Origin: JANRJY01 sp033763735
Lineage (GTDB): Bacteria; Bacteroidota; Bacteroidia; Cytophagales; UBA9547
Length of the DNA: 64,000 nt
Direction: 5' to 3'
Assembly: GCA_033763735.1 (NCBI GenBank)
Contig: JANRJY010000067.1
Coordinates: forward strand, 1-64,000
The first letter of the stretch is position 1. Every line of letters starts with the position of its first letter. Made by a program: the position numbers and the translations under genes. Below, in pieces: positions 26,762 to 36,576 of this stretch. A model generated the notes under the pieces. That model made no database searches and was not told the DNA's origin. It was given only the letters and a program-made list of their open reading frames with translations.

Positions 26762-27943
26762 ATGGCCAATTATAAGTTGATCCAAACGTGGAGATGGTTT
26801 GGCAAAAATGATACTGTAAAATTGTCCGCAGCCAAACAAGCAGGCGCAGAAGGTATCGTATCGGCACTTCATCATATCAAATGTGGAGAAGTTTGGACCA
26901 AGGAAGAAATATACAAACAAAAGAGGCAAATCGAAGAAGCCGGTATGCATTGGGCTGTAGTAGAAAGTGTAGCAGTACATGAAAAGATTAAAACCGGAGC
27001 TCCTGAAAGAGATAAATACATTCAAAATTACATTGAATGCTTGCATAATCTGGCAGCGAATGATATCAAAACCGTTTGTTATAATTTCATGCCTGTACTT
27101 GACTGGACCCGTACTGATACTGAATTTGTAGTAGAAGATGGTTCCAAAGCCTTACTTTTTGATAACCTCGACTACATCGCTTTTGAAATTGAAGTTTTAA
27201 AACGTCCGGGGGCGGAAAAGGAATTTGATTCATCTCTGGTTGCAAAAGCAAGAAAACAATGGGCGGGACATAGTGAAGAAAAAAGGCAAAGTATTATTAA
27301 AACCACTCTGTTAGGTTTGCCGGGTACAGTGGATGATTTGACACTCGATGAATTCAAAGAACAACTGGCTACCTATAATGGTATTGATGCCAATAAACTA
27401 AGAGAAAATTATGCCTACTTCTTGCGAAAAGTAATTCCCGTTGCAGAATCTTTGGGGATAAAAATGACGGTACATCCGGACGATCCACCCAGACCCATAT
27501 TTGGCTTACCACGCATTGTGAGTACCGAATCTGATGCTAAATGGGTGACTTCGGTTATTGACTCACCGGCCAATGGACTTTGTTTCTGCACAGGCTCTTT
27601 TGGAGCAAGACTCGATAACGACCTTCCGGGAATTGTAAAAAGATTGGGCGATAAAATTAATTTTATTCACCTTCGAAGTGTCCAACACACACAAGACGGA
27701 AGTTTCTATGAAGCAAACCATTTGGAAGGGAATGCCAATATGCCTCAGGTGATGTTGGAAATTGTCAAACTCCTTCAAACGCGCAAAGAACGTATTCCTA
27801 TGCGACCCGATCATGGACACCAAATGTTGGACGACCTGGCAAAACCAAACACTTATTTTGGTTACACAGCCATTGGAAGATTACGAGGATTGGCTGAATT
27901 GAGAGGGTTGGAGTTAGGAATTAATACGATGCTATCTATATGA
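26762..27943 (+). CDS. uxuA: Mannonate dehydratase
   Basis: Dehydrates D-mannonate to 2-keto-3-deoxy-D-gluconate in cytosolic hexuronate degradation. The 393-residue product starts MANYKLIQTWRWFGKNDTVKL and has the metal-site strands SALHHIKCGEVW, MTVHPDDPPRPIFGLPRIVS, FCTGSFGARLDNDLP, HLRSVQ and RPDHGHQMLDD, which supply the Cys/His/Asp ligands. Length matches UxuA. With the SDR at 25034 it defines the glucuronate/mannonate branch. The stop overlaps the start of the next gene by 4 bases, so the downstream secreted proteins are translationally coupled to it. Confidence 0.93.
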   Translation: MANYKLIQTWRWFGKNDTVKLSAAKQAGAEGIVSALHHIKCGEVWTKEEIYKQKRQIEEAGMHWAVVESVAVHEKIKTGAPERDKYIQNYIECLHNLAANDIKTVCYNFMPVLDWTRTDTEFVVEDGSKALLFDNLDYIAFEIEVLKRPGAEKEFDSSLVAKARKQWAGHSEEKRQSIIKTTLLGLPGTVDDLTLDEFKEQLATYNGIDANKLRENYAYFLRKVIPVAESLGIKMTVHPDDPPRPIFGLPRIVSTESDAKWVTSVIDSPANGLCFCTGSFGARLDNDLPGIVKRLGDKINFIHLRSVQHTQDGSFYEANHLEGNANMPQVMLEIVKLLQTRKERIPMRPDHGHQMLDDLAKPNTYFGYTAIGRLRGLAELRGLELGINTMLSI

Positions 27944-29241
27944 AAAAAGTAATCCTGATAATTTATTTTTTAGTTGGATTTGCTGGTTTGACCAATGCTC
28001 AAAACAAAACAAAAACCATTTTATTATTCACGGGTTGGCAAGTTTCAAATATCGGTGATATTGGACATACCCCTGGCACCTTGGCAACACTCGAAAAGTA
28101 TGTGCCCGAAGCTAATATCATTTGTTGGATGAGGGCTATGAATCCAAGTATCGAACAGATGATCAAATCGCGATTCCCTTCGGTACGATTTGTTCAAGGA
28201 AATATTATTGAATATGAGAAACCTGAGAATAAGGCGCTAAAGGCAGCTTTTGACACTTGTGACTTGTTTATTTGGAATAGTGGAATGCACCTGAATTTTG
28301 GCGTGTTTGGCAAAGATTGGGCAACACCTACTTGGTCATTATATCCTCTCAATTATGCATACAGTAAAGGAATACCTTATGTCCTTTATGGACATTCTTT
28401 TGATAAATTTGATGATAATATCCATATAGCATATCGACCAACGTTGGATAACGCTGCAATGGTTTTGTGCAGAGATAAAGAGTCTAAAAAGTTTTTGGAA
28501 GACCTGGGTTTTAAGCCCAAAGTGTTAGATTTTGTGCCCGATGCCGTGTTTGGATTAGACGTACAAAACAAATCACTTGCAGGAGCATATCTCAAGGCAA
28601 ATGGACTAAAACCACAAAATTTTTTAAGCGTAATCATACGTACAAATACACCAAAAATCAATGCACAATCCAAACAGGGTGATATGCTCAACCCAGCTAC
28701 TATTTCCGGAGAGTTGATGGCTGAAAACATCCATTGGATGAGTAAAACAAGGGACATTATTACATGGTGGGTGCGTAATACCAAAATGAAAGTATTACTC
28801 GCTCCTGAAATGGACAAGGAGATAAAATATGCAAAAGAGTGGGTATTGGATAGCCTTCCACCGGATGTTCAAAAAATGGTTGTGTGGCGTAATACCTTTT
28901 GGAATGTGGATGAGGCAAATGCAATTTATGCCAACGCACATACGGTTTTTGGAATAGAACCACATTCGCTCATTATGGCTCTTACCAGTGGAGTGCCTGT
29001 AGTACATGCAAGGCCTCAAAAGCATGGACGCAAAGGTTATATGTTTAGAGATATTGGCTTAGGCGAATGGCTATTTGATATAGATAATGATTCTAGTAAA
29101 GTTATAATTGAAGCATTGAAGTTTATAGTAAACGATTATTCTACTGCAAGACAAAAAGTGAGTAAGAGTATGAATTTTGTTCAAATTCAGCAAAAAGAAA
29201 AGATGATGAATATTCGTAAAATAATTAAACTTAATGAATAA
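27940..29241 (+). CDS. Secreted polysaccharide pyruvyltransferase-like protein
   Basis: A 433-residue protein with a clear signal peptide (MKKVILIIYFLVGFAGLTNAQ). The mature part follows the polysaccharide pyruvyltransferase (CsaB/WcaK) fold: TGWQVSNIGDIGHTPGTLATLEKYVP at the N-terminus, DLFIWNSG, YGHSFDKF, MVLCRDKESKKFLEDLG, and the C-terminal VFGIEPHSLIMALTSGVPVVH. The cytosolic enzymes use phosphoenolpyruvate, which is not available outside the cytosol, so an exported version in a degradation operon is odd. It may bind or modify the glycan in another way. It overlaps both neighbours (4 and 8 bases). Confidence 0.7.
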   Translation: MKKVILIIYFLVGFAGLTNAQNKTKTILLFTGWQVSNIGDIGHTPGTLATLEKYVPEANIICWMRAMNPSIEQMIKSRFPSVRFVQGNIIEYEKPENKALKAAFDTCDLFIWNSGMHLNFGVFGKDWATPTWSLYPLNYAYSKGIPYVLYGHSFDKFDDNIHIAYRPTLDNAAMVLCRDKESKKFLEDLGFKPKVLDFVPDAVFGLDVQNKSLAGAYLKANGLKPQNFLSVIIRTNTPKINAQSKQGDMLNPATISGELMAENIHWMSKTRDIITWWVRNTKMKVLLAPEMDKEIKYAKEWVLDSLPPDVQKMVVWRNTFWNVDEANAIYANAHTVFGIEPHSLIMALTSGVPVVHARPQKHGRKGYMFRDIGLGEWLFDIDNDSSKVIIEALKFIVNDYSTARQKVSKSMNFVQIQQKEKMMNIRKIIKLNE

Positions 29242-31381
29242 AATGAGCAAGGCGAAATGGACAGTTTTTATTCTAAGTATTTCAATTTTGTCGCAAGCCC
29301 AATCTGTATATAATATATCGAACTATGGAGCAAAGGGGGACGATAAAACGTTGAATACCGTTTCTATCCAAAAAGCAATTGATGAATGTAACGCAAAGGG
29401 GGGCGGACAAGTATTAATCCCAAATGGGGTTTTTGTATCTGGAACACTTATTCTCAAAAGCAACGTCACCATTTATTTGTCTCAAAATGCGACATTAAAA
29501 GGTTCACCGAATATTGCCGATTATCCAAATATTGAAATTAGTATTCCAACTCGGATAGAAAATGTAATTAGATCCACTAAAAAGCAACTTTTGTTTGCCG
29601 AAAATGCTACAAATATTGGCATCACAGGAGAAGGCACATTCCATCCCAATGGAGAAGCTTTTCAGGATCACATTGACGAAAGTCCTAACAGACCGTACGG
29701 GTTACGTTTTGTAAATTGCAACTATGTGTCTGTAAGCAATATACATATGCGCAACTCTGCCTATTGGATGCAACGATATTTACATTGTGATCATCTTCGA
29801 CTCACTGGACTTAAAATTTGGAATCACTGCAATCTCAATAATGATGGAATGGATATTGATGGCTGTCATGATGTAGTAGTTTCTGATTGTTTTGTAGAAA
29901 GTAGTGATGATGGCATTTGTTTGAAATCCGAGGGTTCCAGGTCTTGCGAAGATGTAGTAGTAACCAATTGTATTGTAAGTAGTTTTGCTAGTGGGATGAA
30001 GTTGGGAACAGGTTCATTGGGTGGATTTCGCAGAATTGCTTTTTCAAATTGTGTTGTTAGGCCAACAAAGTCCAAAGTTATGAGTCACAACACCGGTTCT
30101 TGGGGAGGATTGGCAGGAATTGATATATTGGAAGTAGATGGAGCACTTTCTGAATACATAAGTTTTAACAATATTATCATTGACAGTTCGGATTGTCCTA
30201 TTTTTATTAAGCTGGGTAATAGAAATGGTAGAATCACAAAAGAAGACAAATCAGCGAAAAATAGCATTCTGAAAAATATTTCGCTAAGTAATATCCAAAT
30301 AAAAAACGGAGGACCAATATCTTGTGCCATCACAGGTTATCCGGGCAGTTATATTGAAAATGTGAATATTGAAAATATCTCTATTCATACCCGAGGAGAA
30401 GGTACCGATAGAGACACTTCTTTACAAGTAATGGAAAATGCCTCAGGATATCCGGTTTCAGGCATGTTTGCCTCAAATTTGCCTGCTTATGGCATGTATA
30501 TGCGACATGTTAAAAATATCTCAATCTCACACCTACAATTCTTTACAAAATATTCTGAAAAACGTCCAGCCATAGTAATGGATGATGTAATTGTTGGATC
30601 TCTTTCTGATATTTATTTAGATAAAGTTGAATTGTCATTAGCAAAAATCATTCGTTCCAATCAAGTAGACATTAGAACTAACTTAGATTCTAGAAAATGG
30701 AAACTAATGGATAATTCGAGAGATATATTGATAAATAATATTGAACTCAAGAAAGAATCCGTAAAGCAATTAGTAAAAGAAAAACCGAGGAAACTTCCTC
30801 CAATGGATTCATTATTGATTCTTAATATTCCATTTGAAAACGTAGCTGAAATTCCGTCAGTCCAAGGCAAAATTGGTGCTGCAGGTCAGTTTTCAGCGGG
30901 CAAGTGTTTAAGCTTAGGTAATGATACCAAGTATAATATTCAAACCGATTTGACTGTCGCTTTTTGGATGAAATTGGATTTCCCAGAGGCAGATAAATAT
31001 TATAGAGTCCTATCGAAAAGAAAATCGTGGAATGACCCAGCGGGATTTGAATTAGAAATAAATCCTGCTTTGAAAAGAATGAATTTCTCCGGTGGAAATA
31101 CTTGGGTTAAAGATCAAGGATTAATTGAATTGGCATTTGATAACCAATGGCATTATTATACAGCTACGTTGAAGGATAAGAGGCTGAGAGTTTATGTTGA
31201 TGGCAAACTGGTAGGTTGGGATGATTATGTAGCAATGCCAAGTCCTGTTGATGCCCCATTTGTAATTGGTGCTAATTCTTCAAAAGGTGATGGACTTGAG
31301 GGGGCTTTGGATGAGTTGAAAATTTGGTCAAGAGGACTCTCTGAACAAGAAATAATCAATTTTTATAAAAATATACAATGA
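29234..31381 (+). CDS. GH28 polygalacturonase-like protein with C-terminal LamG domain
   Basis: A 715-residue secreted protein (signal ending SQAQ, residue ~23). Residues ~25-500 are a right-handed beta-helix of family GH28: NISNYGAKGDD start, NNDGMD (202-207) and SSDDG (223-227) supplying the catalytic Asp residues. The usual GHG motif is replaced by SGMKLGTGS, as in distant GH28 groups, so the linkage cut may not be polygalacturonate. Residues ~535-715 are a concanavalin-like LamG domain (VAFWMKLD, WHYYTATLKDKRLRVYVDG), a likely carbohydrate-binding module. It fits attack on a uronic-acid-rich polysaccharide feeding the UxuA branch. Confidence 0.85.
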   Translation: MNKMSKAKWTVFILSISILSQAQSVYNISNYGAKGDDKTLNTVSIQKAIDECNAKGGGQVLIPNGVFVSGTLILKSNVTIYLSQNATLKGSPNIADYPNIEISIPTRIENVIRSTKKQLLFAENATNIGITGEGTFHPNGEAFQDHIDESPNRPYGLRFVNCNYVSVSNIHMRNSAYWMQRYLHCDHLRLTGLKIWNHCNLNNDGMDIDGCHDVVVSDCFVESSDDGICLKSEGSRSCEDVVVTNCIVSSFASGMKLGTGSLGGFRRIAFSNCVVRPTKSKVMSHNTGSWGGLAGIDILEVDGALSEYISFNNIIIDSSDCPIFIKLGNRNGRITKEDKSAKNSILKNISLSNIQIKNGGPISCAITGYPGSYIENVNIENISIHTRGEGTDRDTSLQVMENASGYPVSGMFASNLPAYGMYMRHVKNISISHLQFFTKYSEKRPAIVMDDVIVGSLSDIYLDKVELSLAKIIRSNQVDIRTNLDSRKWKLMDNSRDILINNIELKKESVKQLVKEKPRKLPPMDSLLILNIPFENVAEIPSVQGKIGAAGQFSAGKCLSLGNDTKYNIQTDLTVAFWMKLDFPEADKYYRVLSKRKSWNDPAGFELEINPALKRMNFSGGNTWVKDQGLIELAFDNQWHYYTATLKDKRLRVYVDGKLVGWDDYVAMPSPVDAPFVIGANSSKGDGLEGALDELKIWSRGLSEQEIINFYKNIQ

Positions 31382-32607
31382 GAATTTTTTTGATTTTGCT
31401 TTTTAGCTATTGCAATATTATTTACTCCCAGATCCAAAATCTGCCTAATATTTATCGATTAAATAATGGCAAAAAGATAGTAAACACAAAAGAATGGTTT
31501 GAAATAAGAAGACCTGAAATATTATCAACTCTAGAAAAAGAAATTTATGGTCCCTTCCCCTCTTTCAATAATTTCTCAGTTTCATTTACCCAAATTGAAA
31601 ATCCTTCCTGGTCAACCAGGTACCAAGCCATGCGGGAACAAGTCTCAGTCGCACTAACGAATAAAAATGGACAGGTTAGAATGATTAATTTGCTCCTATA
31701 TTATCCCAAAAACAAAAGCAATATTCCGGTTTTTGTTAATCTCAACTGGGTTGGAAATCAATCTGTTACCACTGAAAAAGAGGTTAAATTGTGTAATGCC
31801 AAAATATTCGAATACCAACCGGAAGAAAAAGGTATTATCAATTACAAAGCAACTGAAAAAAGCAGGGGAGTGCATCAATCCCGATTGCCCATAGATTCAA
31901 TAATTAAAGCTGGATTTGGAATAATCACAGCATGTTATCAAGATATTTGCCCGGATATCAATGAGGATTATAGAAAAATTGTTGCATCTTTTTTTGAAGT
32001 AAACCCTGATTCCTCAGGAGCGATTTCACTTTGGGCATTTCAACATTCTTTGTTAGTAGATTATGCAATCAAAAGAAACAATATTTTTGATGCAAATAAC
32101 ATTCTGGTGGTGGGTCATTCGAGATTGGGAAAAGCATCTCTTTGGGCAGCGGCAAACGAAAGTCGTATTAAAATGGTATTTTCAAACGAATCTGGTTGTA
32201 CAGGTGCATCTTTAAGTAAACACAATCTTGGAGAAAGCATCAAGCAAATCAATACGAGTTTTCCTCATTGGTTTAAGTTGAGATACAAATTATATAACGA
32301 CAAGGACACTCTTTTGCCATTTGACCAACATTTTTTGTTAGCAACAATCGCTCCTCGTTATTTATATGTAAGCAGTGCCAGAGAAGACCAATATGCAGAT
32401 CCAGAAAGTGAATATTTGGCAACTAAGGAAGCAGAAAAGTTGTATCAGTTTTTAGGATTTAAGACGGATTTACCAACCAAGTATGACACTCAATTGAAAA
32501 CGTCAAAGCGAACTAAAATTGGGTATCATGTTCGAGAAGGCAAACATGACTTAACCCCATTGGATTGGAAATATTTTATTGATTTTTCAAAGGCAAATAT
32601 TAAATAA
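31378..32607 (+). CDS. CE15-like glucuronoyl esterase family protein
   Basis: A 409-residue secreted alpha/beta hydrolase (signal peptide 1-18, YCNIIYSQ). The nucleophile Ser248 lies in VVGHSRLGKASLW; CE15 enzymes have GCSRxGK there, with His here in place of Cys. NESGCTGASL (Glu271 region) and His390 in REGKHDLTP complete the expected triad. The family cleaves esters of 4-O-methyl-glucuronic acid or methyl uronates. It overlaps the end of the GH28 gene by 4 bases. It would release glucuronate for the SDR/UxuA branch. Confidence 0.8.
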   Translation: MRIFLILLFSYCNIIYSQIQNLPNIYRLNNGKKIVNTKEWFEIRRPEILSTLEKEIYGPFPSFNNFSVSFTQIENPSWSTRYQAMREQVSVALTNKNGQVRMINLLLYYPKNKSNIPVFVNLNWVGNQSVTTEKEVKLCNAKIFEYQPEEKGIINYKATEKSRGVHQSRLPIDSIIKAGFGIITACYQDICPDINEDYRKIVASFFEVNPDSSGAISLWAFQHSLLVDYAIKRNNIFDANNILVVGHSRLGKASLWAAANESRIKMVFSNESGCTGASLSKHNLGESIKQINTSFPHWFKLRYKLYNDKDTLLPFDQHFLLATIAPRYLYVSSAREDQYADPESEYLATKEAEKLYQFLGFKTDLPTKYDTQLKTSKRTKIGYHVREGKHDLTPLDWKYFIDFSKANIK

Positions 32608-32613
32608 ACATAA

Positions 32614-34074
32614 ATGAAATCATTGTTTTTCTTGCTCTCATCTATAGGTATTGTGTGGGCACAATCTCTTATGCTGCCATCTATATTCTCTGACAATATG
32701 ATTATTCAGAGAGGCATTCAGGCGCCTGTTTGGGGAATTTCAAAACCTGGATCAGAGATCAAAATCGTTGTTGACAATCAACAAGTCAAATGCATTTCAG
32801 ATGCCAATGGCTCTTGGAAAGTGTTTCTGCCTTATTTGTCAACAGGACAAACTTATTCGGTTATTATAACTTCAGGATCGGATAAAGTAGAATTCAAAAA
32901 CGTGGTAGTAGGAGATGTGTATTATGCCGGCGGTCAATCAAATATGCAGTTTGCTCTATCTGAGTCAACCGGAGGCGAAACTGAAATTGCAAATGCTGAT
33001 TATAAAAATATAAGATTATTTACCGTTCCAAGGGATATAAGCTTTCAACCCAAATTCGATATTAACCAAAAATCGAAAGAGCAATCTTTTCACGGACAAT
33101 GGGTGACGTGTACACCCGCTACCGCCAAAGACTTTTCAGGTGTAGCCTATTACTTTGCTAAAAAAATCCATCAAAACGAAAATATCCCAATTGGAATCAT
33201 CAATGTATCATGGGGAGGAACACCTATTGAAGCACATATGAGCTGGGAAGCCAATGCATCATTGCCATATTTTAAAAACACACTTGCTGAAATCAGGATC
33301 AAAAAAAGTTCGGACACCATCAAAATCAATCGTAAAACAGAAGTACCTCAGGTACCTTCCTGTATTTTCAATGCCATGATCCATCCATTAATTCCATTCG
33401 GTATAAAAGGATTCATTTGGTACCAGGCGGAACAAAATTGGGCCAACCCTTTCAGATATAGATTTCAATTCAAAACATTTATTCAGGATTTGAGGCAAAG
33501 ATGGCAATTGGGTTATCTGCCTTTTTATTATGTGCAATTACCCGGAATGGGCAAAAAACCTGCTCAACCAATGGAAGACTTTTGGTCGGTTATTCGAGAA
33601 TCACAAAACGAATCACTCACCTTACCTAATGTGCATACCGTAGTAACATTGGACTTAGGAGAATCAGACATTCACCCCAAAAACAAAAAATCTCCGGGCG
33701 AAAGACTGGCTGATTTGGCTCTGAAATATCAATACAATAAACCTACATTACCGCAATGTCCGGTTTTCGAATCCTTTGCCACCAAGTTGGATACAATTGA
33801 ATTGTCATTCAAATATGCGCAACAAGGGTTAATGTTCAGAAATGATACAGTGAAAGGTTTTGCTATTGCTGGCGATGACCATCAGTTTGTTTGGGCTAAT
33901 GCAATAATCAAAGAGAATAAAGTATTGGTATTCAGTCCCAAAGTGAAACAACCATTTTCTGTTCGTTACGCCTGGGGTGAGGATCCACCTATAAGCCTTT
34001 TCACTAAAATTGGGCTACCGGTTTCCCCTTTCCGCACCGACACATGGTACGTCAGAGAAGATGGCAAGTGGTAA
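32614..34074 (+). CDS. Sialate O-acetylesterase-like protein (SASA/SGNH fold)
   Basis: A 486-residue secreted protein (signal 1-17). The SASA motifs are VYYAGGQSNM (nucleophile Ser109), INVSWGGTPIEAHMSW, FIWYQAEQNW (usually WYQGE), and DLGESDIHPKNK with the Asp and His of the triad. A small beta-domain precedes and follows the catalytic core. Members remove acetyl groups from sialic acids or from plant polysaccharides such as xylan and pectin; with GH28 and CE15-like neighbours, the second use is likelier. It is the last gene of the run, 70 bases before the unrelated copper ATPase. Confidence 0.85.
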   Translation: MKSLFFLLSSIGIVWAQSLMLPSIFSDNMIIQRGIQAPVWGISKPGSEIKIVVDNQQVKCISDANGSWKVFLPYLSTGQTYSVIITSGSDKVEFKNVVVGDVYYAGGQSNMQFALSESTGGETEIANADYKNIRLFTVPRDISFQPKFDINQKSKEQSFHGQWVTCTPATAKDFSGVAYYFAKKIHQNENIPIGIINVSWGGTPIEAHMSWEANASLPYFKNTLAEIRIKKSSDTIKINRKTEVPQVPSCIFNAMIHPLIPFGIKGFIWYQAEQNWANPFRYRFQFKTFIQDLRQRWQLGYLPFYYVQLPGMGKKPAQPMEDFWSVIRESQNESLTLPNVHTVVTLDLGESDIHPKNKKSPGERLADLALKYQYNKPTLPQCPVFESFATKLDTIELSFKYAQQGLMFRNDTVKGFAIAGDDHQFVWANAIIKENKVLVFSPKVKQPFSVRYAWGEDPPISLFTKIGLPVSPFRTDTWYVREDGKW

Positions 34075-34144
34075 TTTCTCTGACTAACTTTTTGTGCTGA
34101 CTTATATCATTGTCACAAATATTTGAATTGCCGAATTTTATACC

Positions 34145-36538
34145 ATGATTATCAATCAGCAGGTAAAGTCACAGCCAAAGTTCATTTGCAGCCATTGTAA
34201 AGCCGAATGTCAGAACAGTTCTATTTTGTGGAATGACTTGCACTTTTGTTGCAACGGGTGCAAAACGGTATATGAGATTTTGGAAATGAATAACATGTGC
34301 CAGTATTACCAAATTTCGGACGAATCTGCTATCAAAGTGGACGAGCAAGACAGTGCCAAATTTGCCCATCTCGACAACCCTGATATAGCCAACAAACTGG
34401 TAGACTTTTCTAACAAAAACATCACCCGAATAACTTTTTATTTACCGACCATTCATTGTAGTTCGTGTATATGGCTTCTCGAAAATTTGCATAAAATCAA
34501 TCCTGCCATTCTCAACTCAAAAGTTGATTTTCTTAAAAAACAAGTTTTTATAACCTTTCAATCCTCTGAAATTAAGCTAAGTGAGCTGGCTACATTATGT
34601 GCCAAGCTGGGTTATGAACCGCTCATAAGCTTAAGTGACGTCATACATTCCAACAACAACACCAACAGCAATAATATCGTTATTCGTTTGGCTGTTGCAG
34701 GATTTTGTTCGGGTAATATTATGATGTTCAGCTTTCCTGAATATTTCGGAATCGACTCCTATTCCAAAGACTTTAGCCATTTATTCACATACCTCAATCT
34801 GATATTATCGCTACCTGTATTTTTCTATTCCGGATGGCCATATTTCGATTCTGTCCATAGGAGTATTATTCAGAAAAGGATCAATATTGATGTCCCTATT
34901 TTTTTAGGAATATTAGTTACATTCGTGCGAAGTGTATATGAAGTCGCATCCGGAACAGGGGTTGGGTATTTCGATTCACTTTCCGGACTTATTTTTTTCT
35001 TGTTGATCGGCAAATGGTTCCAGCAAAAAACATTCTCATATTTATCATTTGAGCGCGACTATGCTTCCTATTTTCCACTTTCAGTGACACGAATCGTTCA
35101 GGGAATTGCCGAATCAGTGCTCGCTACTAACCTAAAAATTGGTGACAAAATATTAATCAAAAATGAAGAATTAATTCCGGCAGACGCCTTATTATACAAA
35201 GGAGAAGGCTTTATCGACTATAGCTTTGTTACCGGCGAATCGTTGCCCGAAGCTTATAAAGCCGGTGACATCATTTATGCAGGAGGTCGACAAAAAGGAG
35301 GATCTATTGAGCTCGAAGTTGTAAAAGAAGTTTCTCAAAGTTACCTCACTCAACTATGGAATAATGAGAGCTTTACAAAAACTAAGAAAAATGCCAATCT
35401 CAAACTATTTACCGATCAGGTCGGCGTGTATTTCACATTGGCTATTGTAGCTCTGGCAATAATAGTAGGTACCTATTGGTACACTCATGACCCTTCAAAA
35501 GTGCTTAATGCTTGTACAGCTATCCTTATCATAGCATGCCCTTGCACACTATCTCTCTCTTATCCAATATCATTAGGAAATGTTTTAAGAAAATTTGGCA
35601 AGCACAAATTCTATGTAAAAAATATAGAAACCATTGAAAAACTAGCCAAAATCGATGCATTTGTGTTTGACAAAACCGGTACCATCACTGATGCCGGCAA
35701 AACCAATGTGGCATTCGTTGGTGAGCCGCTTTTGCACTTCGAAACCACGATGATATCCTCACTGGTGCAACATTCCGGACATCCTTTAAGCAACGCTATT
35801 TTCAAACACCTCAATGGCGATACAAATGCAGAAGTATTGAATTACAAGGAATACCCTGGAAAAGGAATTTCCGGTACGATTATAGGAGTGGAAGTCAAAA
35901 TTGGATCTGCTGCTTTCATTGGAATTATAGATTCGGATCCTTCCAAACAAAAAGTGCATATCTCTATCAATGGGAGTGTACGTGGATATTTTGTATTCCA
36001 TAATGTATACAAGCCTCAGGTAATCCAATTGATTAACCAATTGGCTCCATCAAAACGAGTATTCATATTAAGTGGTGATACGGAATCCGAAAAATCACAA
36101 CTGGAAAAATACACCAACCACAAAGTCAATATGTGGTTCAATCAAAGCCCTCAGGACAAGCTTGACAAAATCAAATCACTACAGGATAAAGGATTAAAAG
36201 TGTGTATGATTGGTGATGGATTGAACGATGCAGGCGCATTGAAGCAAGCAGATATTGGCATATCCGTTACCGACCATACAACCAACTTTACCCCTTCTTC
36301 TGATATCATATCAATGGCTGAAGAATTGCCTAACCTTAATAAATACTTATCATACGCCAAGCATGCGCTTTTAGCTGTTCAAATAAGTTTTGGCGTTTCT
36401 CTTGTTTATAATACCGTTGGGTTAACTTTTGCTGTTCAGGGCAATTTGCAACCCATTGTAGCCGCAATATTGATGCCTATGAGTTCAATATCAGTAGTGG
36501 GAATTGCCATGTTGATTACCGGTTTGAAAAAACTATAG
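34145..36538 (+). CDS. ccoI: Copper-exporting P-type ATPase of the CcoI/FixI group
   Basis: A 797-residue inner-membrane P1B ATPase. The N-terminal ~50 residues form a Cys-rich metal-binding domain (CSHCKAEC, CCNGC), followed by a heavy-metal-associated domain with CSSC at 105-108, eight predicted helices, TGES (363-366), the CPC motif (465-467) in helix 6, the phosphorylation site DKTGT (Asp509), and GDGLNDAGAL. This layout is that of CcoI, which supplies copper to cbb3 oxidase. The ccoNOPG genes that usually follow are absent, and the downstream gene is on the other strand. A nearby Crp/Fnr gene is consistent with oxygen-related control. Confidence 0.9.
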   Translation: MIINQQVKSQPKFICSHCKAECQNSSILWNDLHFCCNGCKTVYEILEMNNMCQYYQISDESAIKVDEQDSAKFAHLDNPDIANKLVDFSNKNITRITFYLPTIHCSSCIWLLENLHKINPAILNSKVDFLKKQVFITFQSSEIKLSELATLCAKLGYEPLISLSDVIHSNNNTNSNNIVIRLAVAGFCSGNIMMFSFPEYFGIDSYSKDFSHLFTYLNLILSLPVFFYSGWPYFDSVHRSIIQKRINIDVPIFLGILVTFVRSVYEVASGTGVGYFDSLSGLIFFLLIGKWFQQKTFSYLSFERDYASYFPLSVTRIVQGIAESVLATNLKIGDKILIKNEELIPADALLYKGEGFIDYSFVTGESLPEAYKAGDIIYAGGRQKGGSIELEVVKEVSQSYLTQLWNNESFTKTKKNANLKLFTDQVGVYFTLAIVALAIIVGTYWYTHDPSKVLNACTAILIIACPCTLSLSYPISLGNVLRKFGKHKFYVKNIETIEKLAKIDAFVFDKTGTITDAGKTNVAFVGEPLLHFETTMISSLVQHSGHPLSNAIFKHLNGDTNAEVLNYKEYPGKGISGTIIGVEVKIGSAAFIGIIDSDPSKQKVHISINGSVRGYFVFHNVYKPQVIQLINQLAPSKRVFILSGDTESEKSQLEKYTNHKVNMWFNQSPQDKLDKIKSLQDKGLKVCMIGDGLNDAGALKQADIGISVTDHTTNFTPSSDIISMAEELPNLNKYLSYAKHALLAVQISFGVSLVYNTVGLTFAVQGNLQPIVAAILMPMSSISVVGIAMLITGLKKL

Positions 36539-36576
36539 ATTATTTACCCAATCCTTAGTTCCTTTGGACAAGAATC

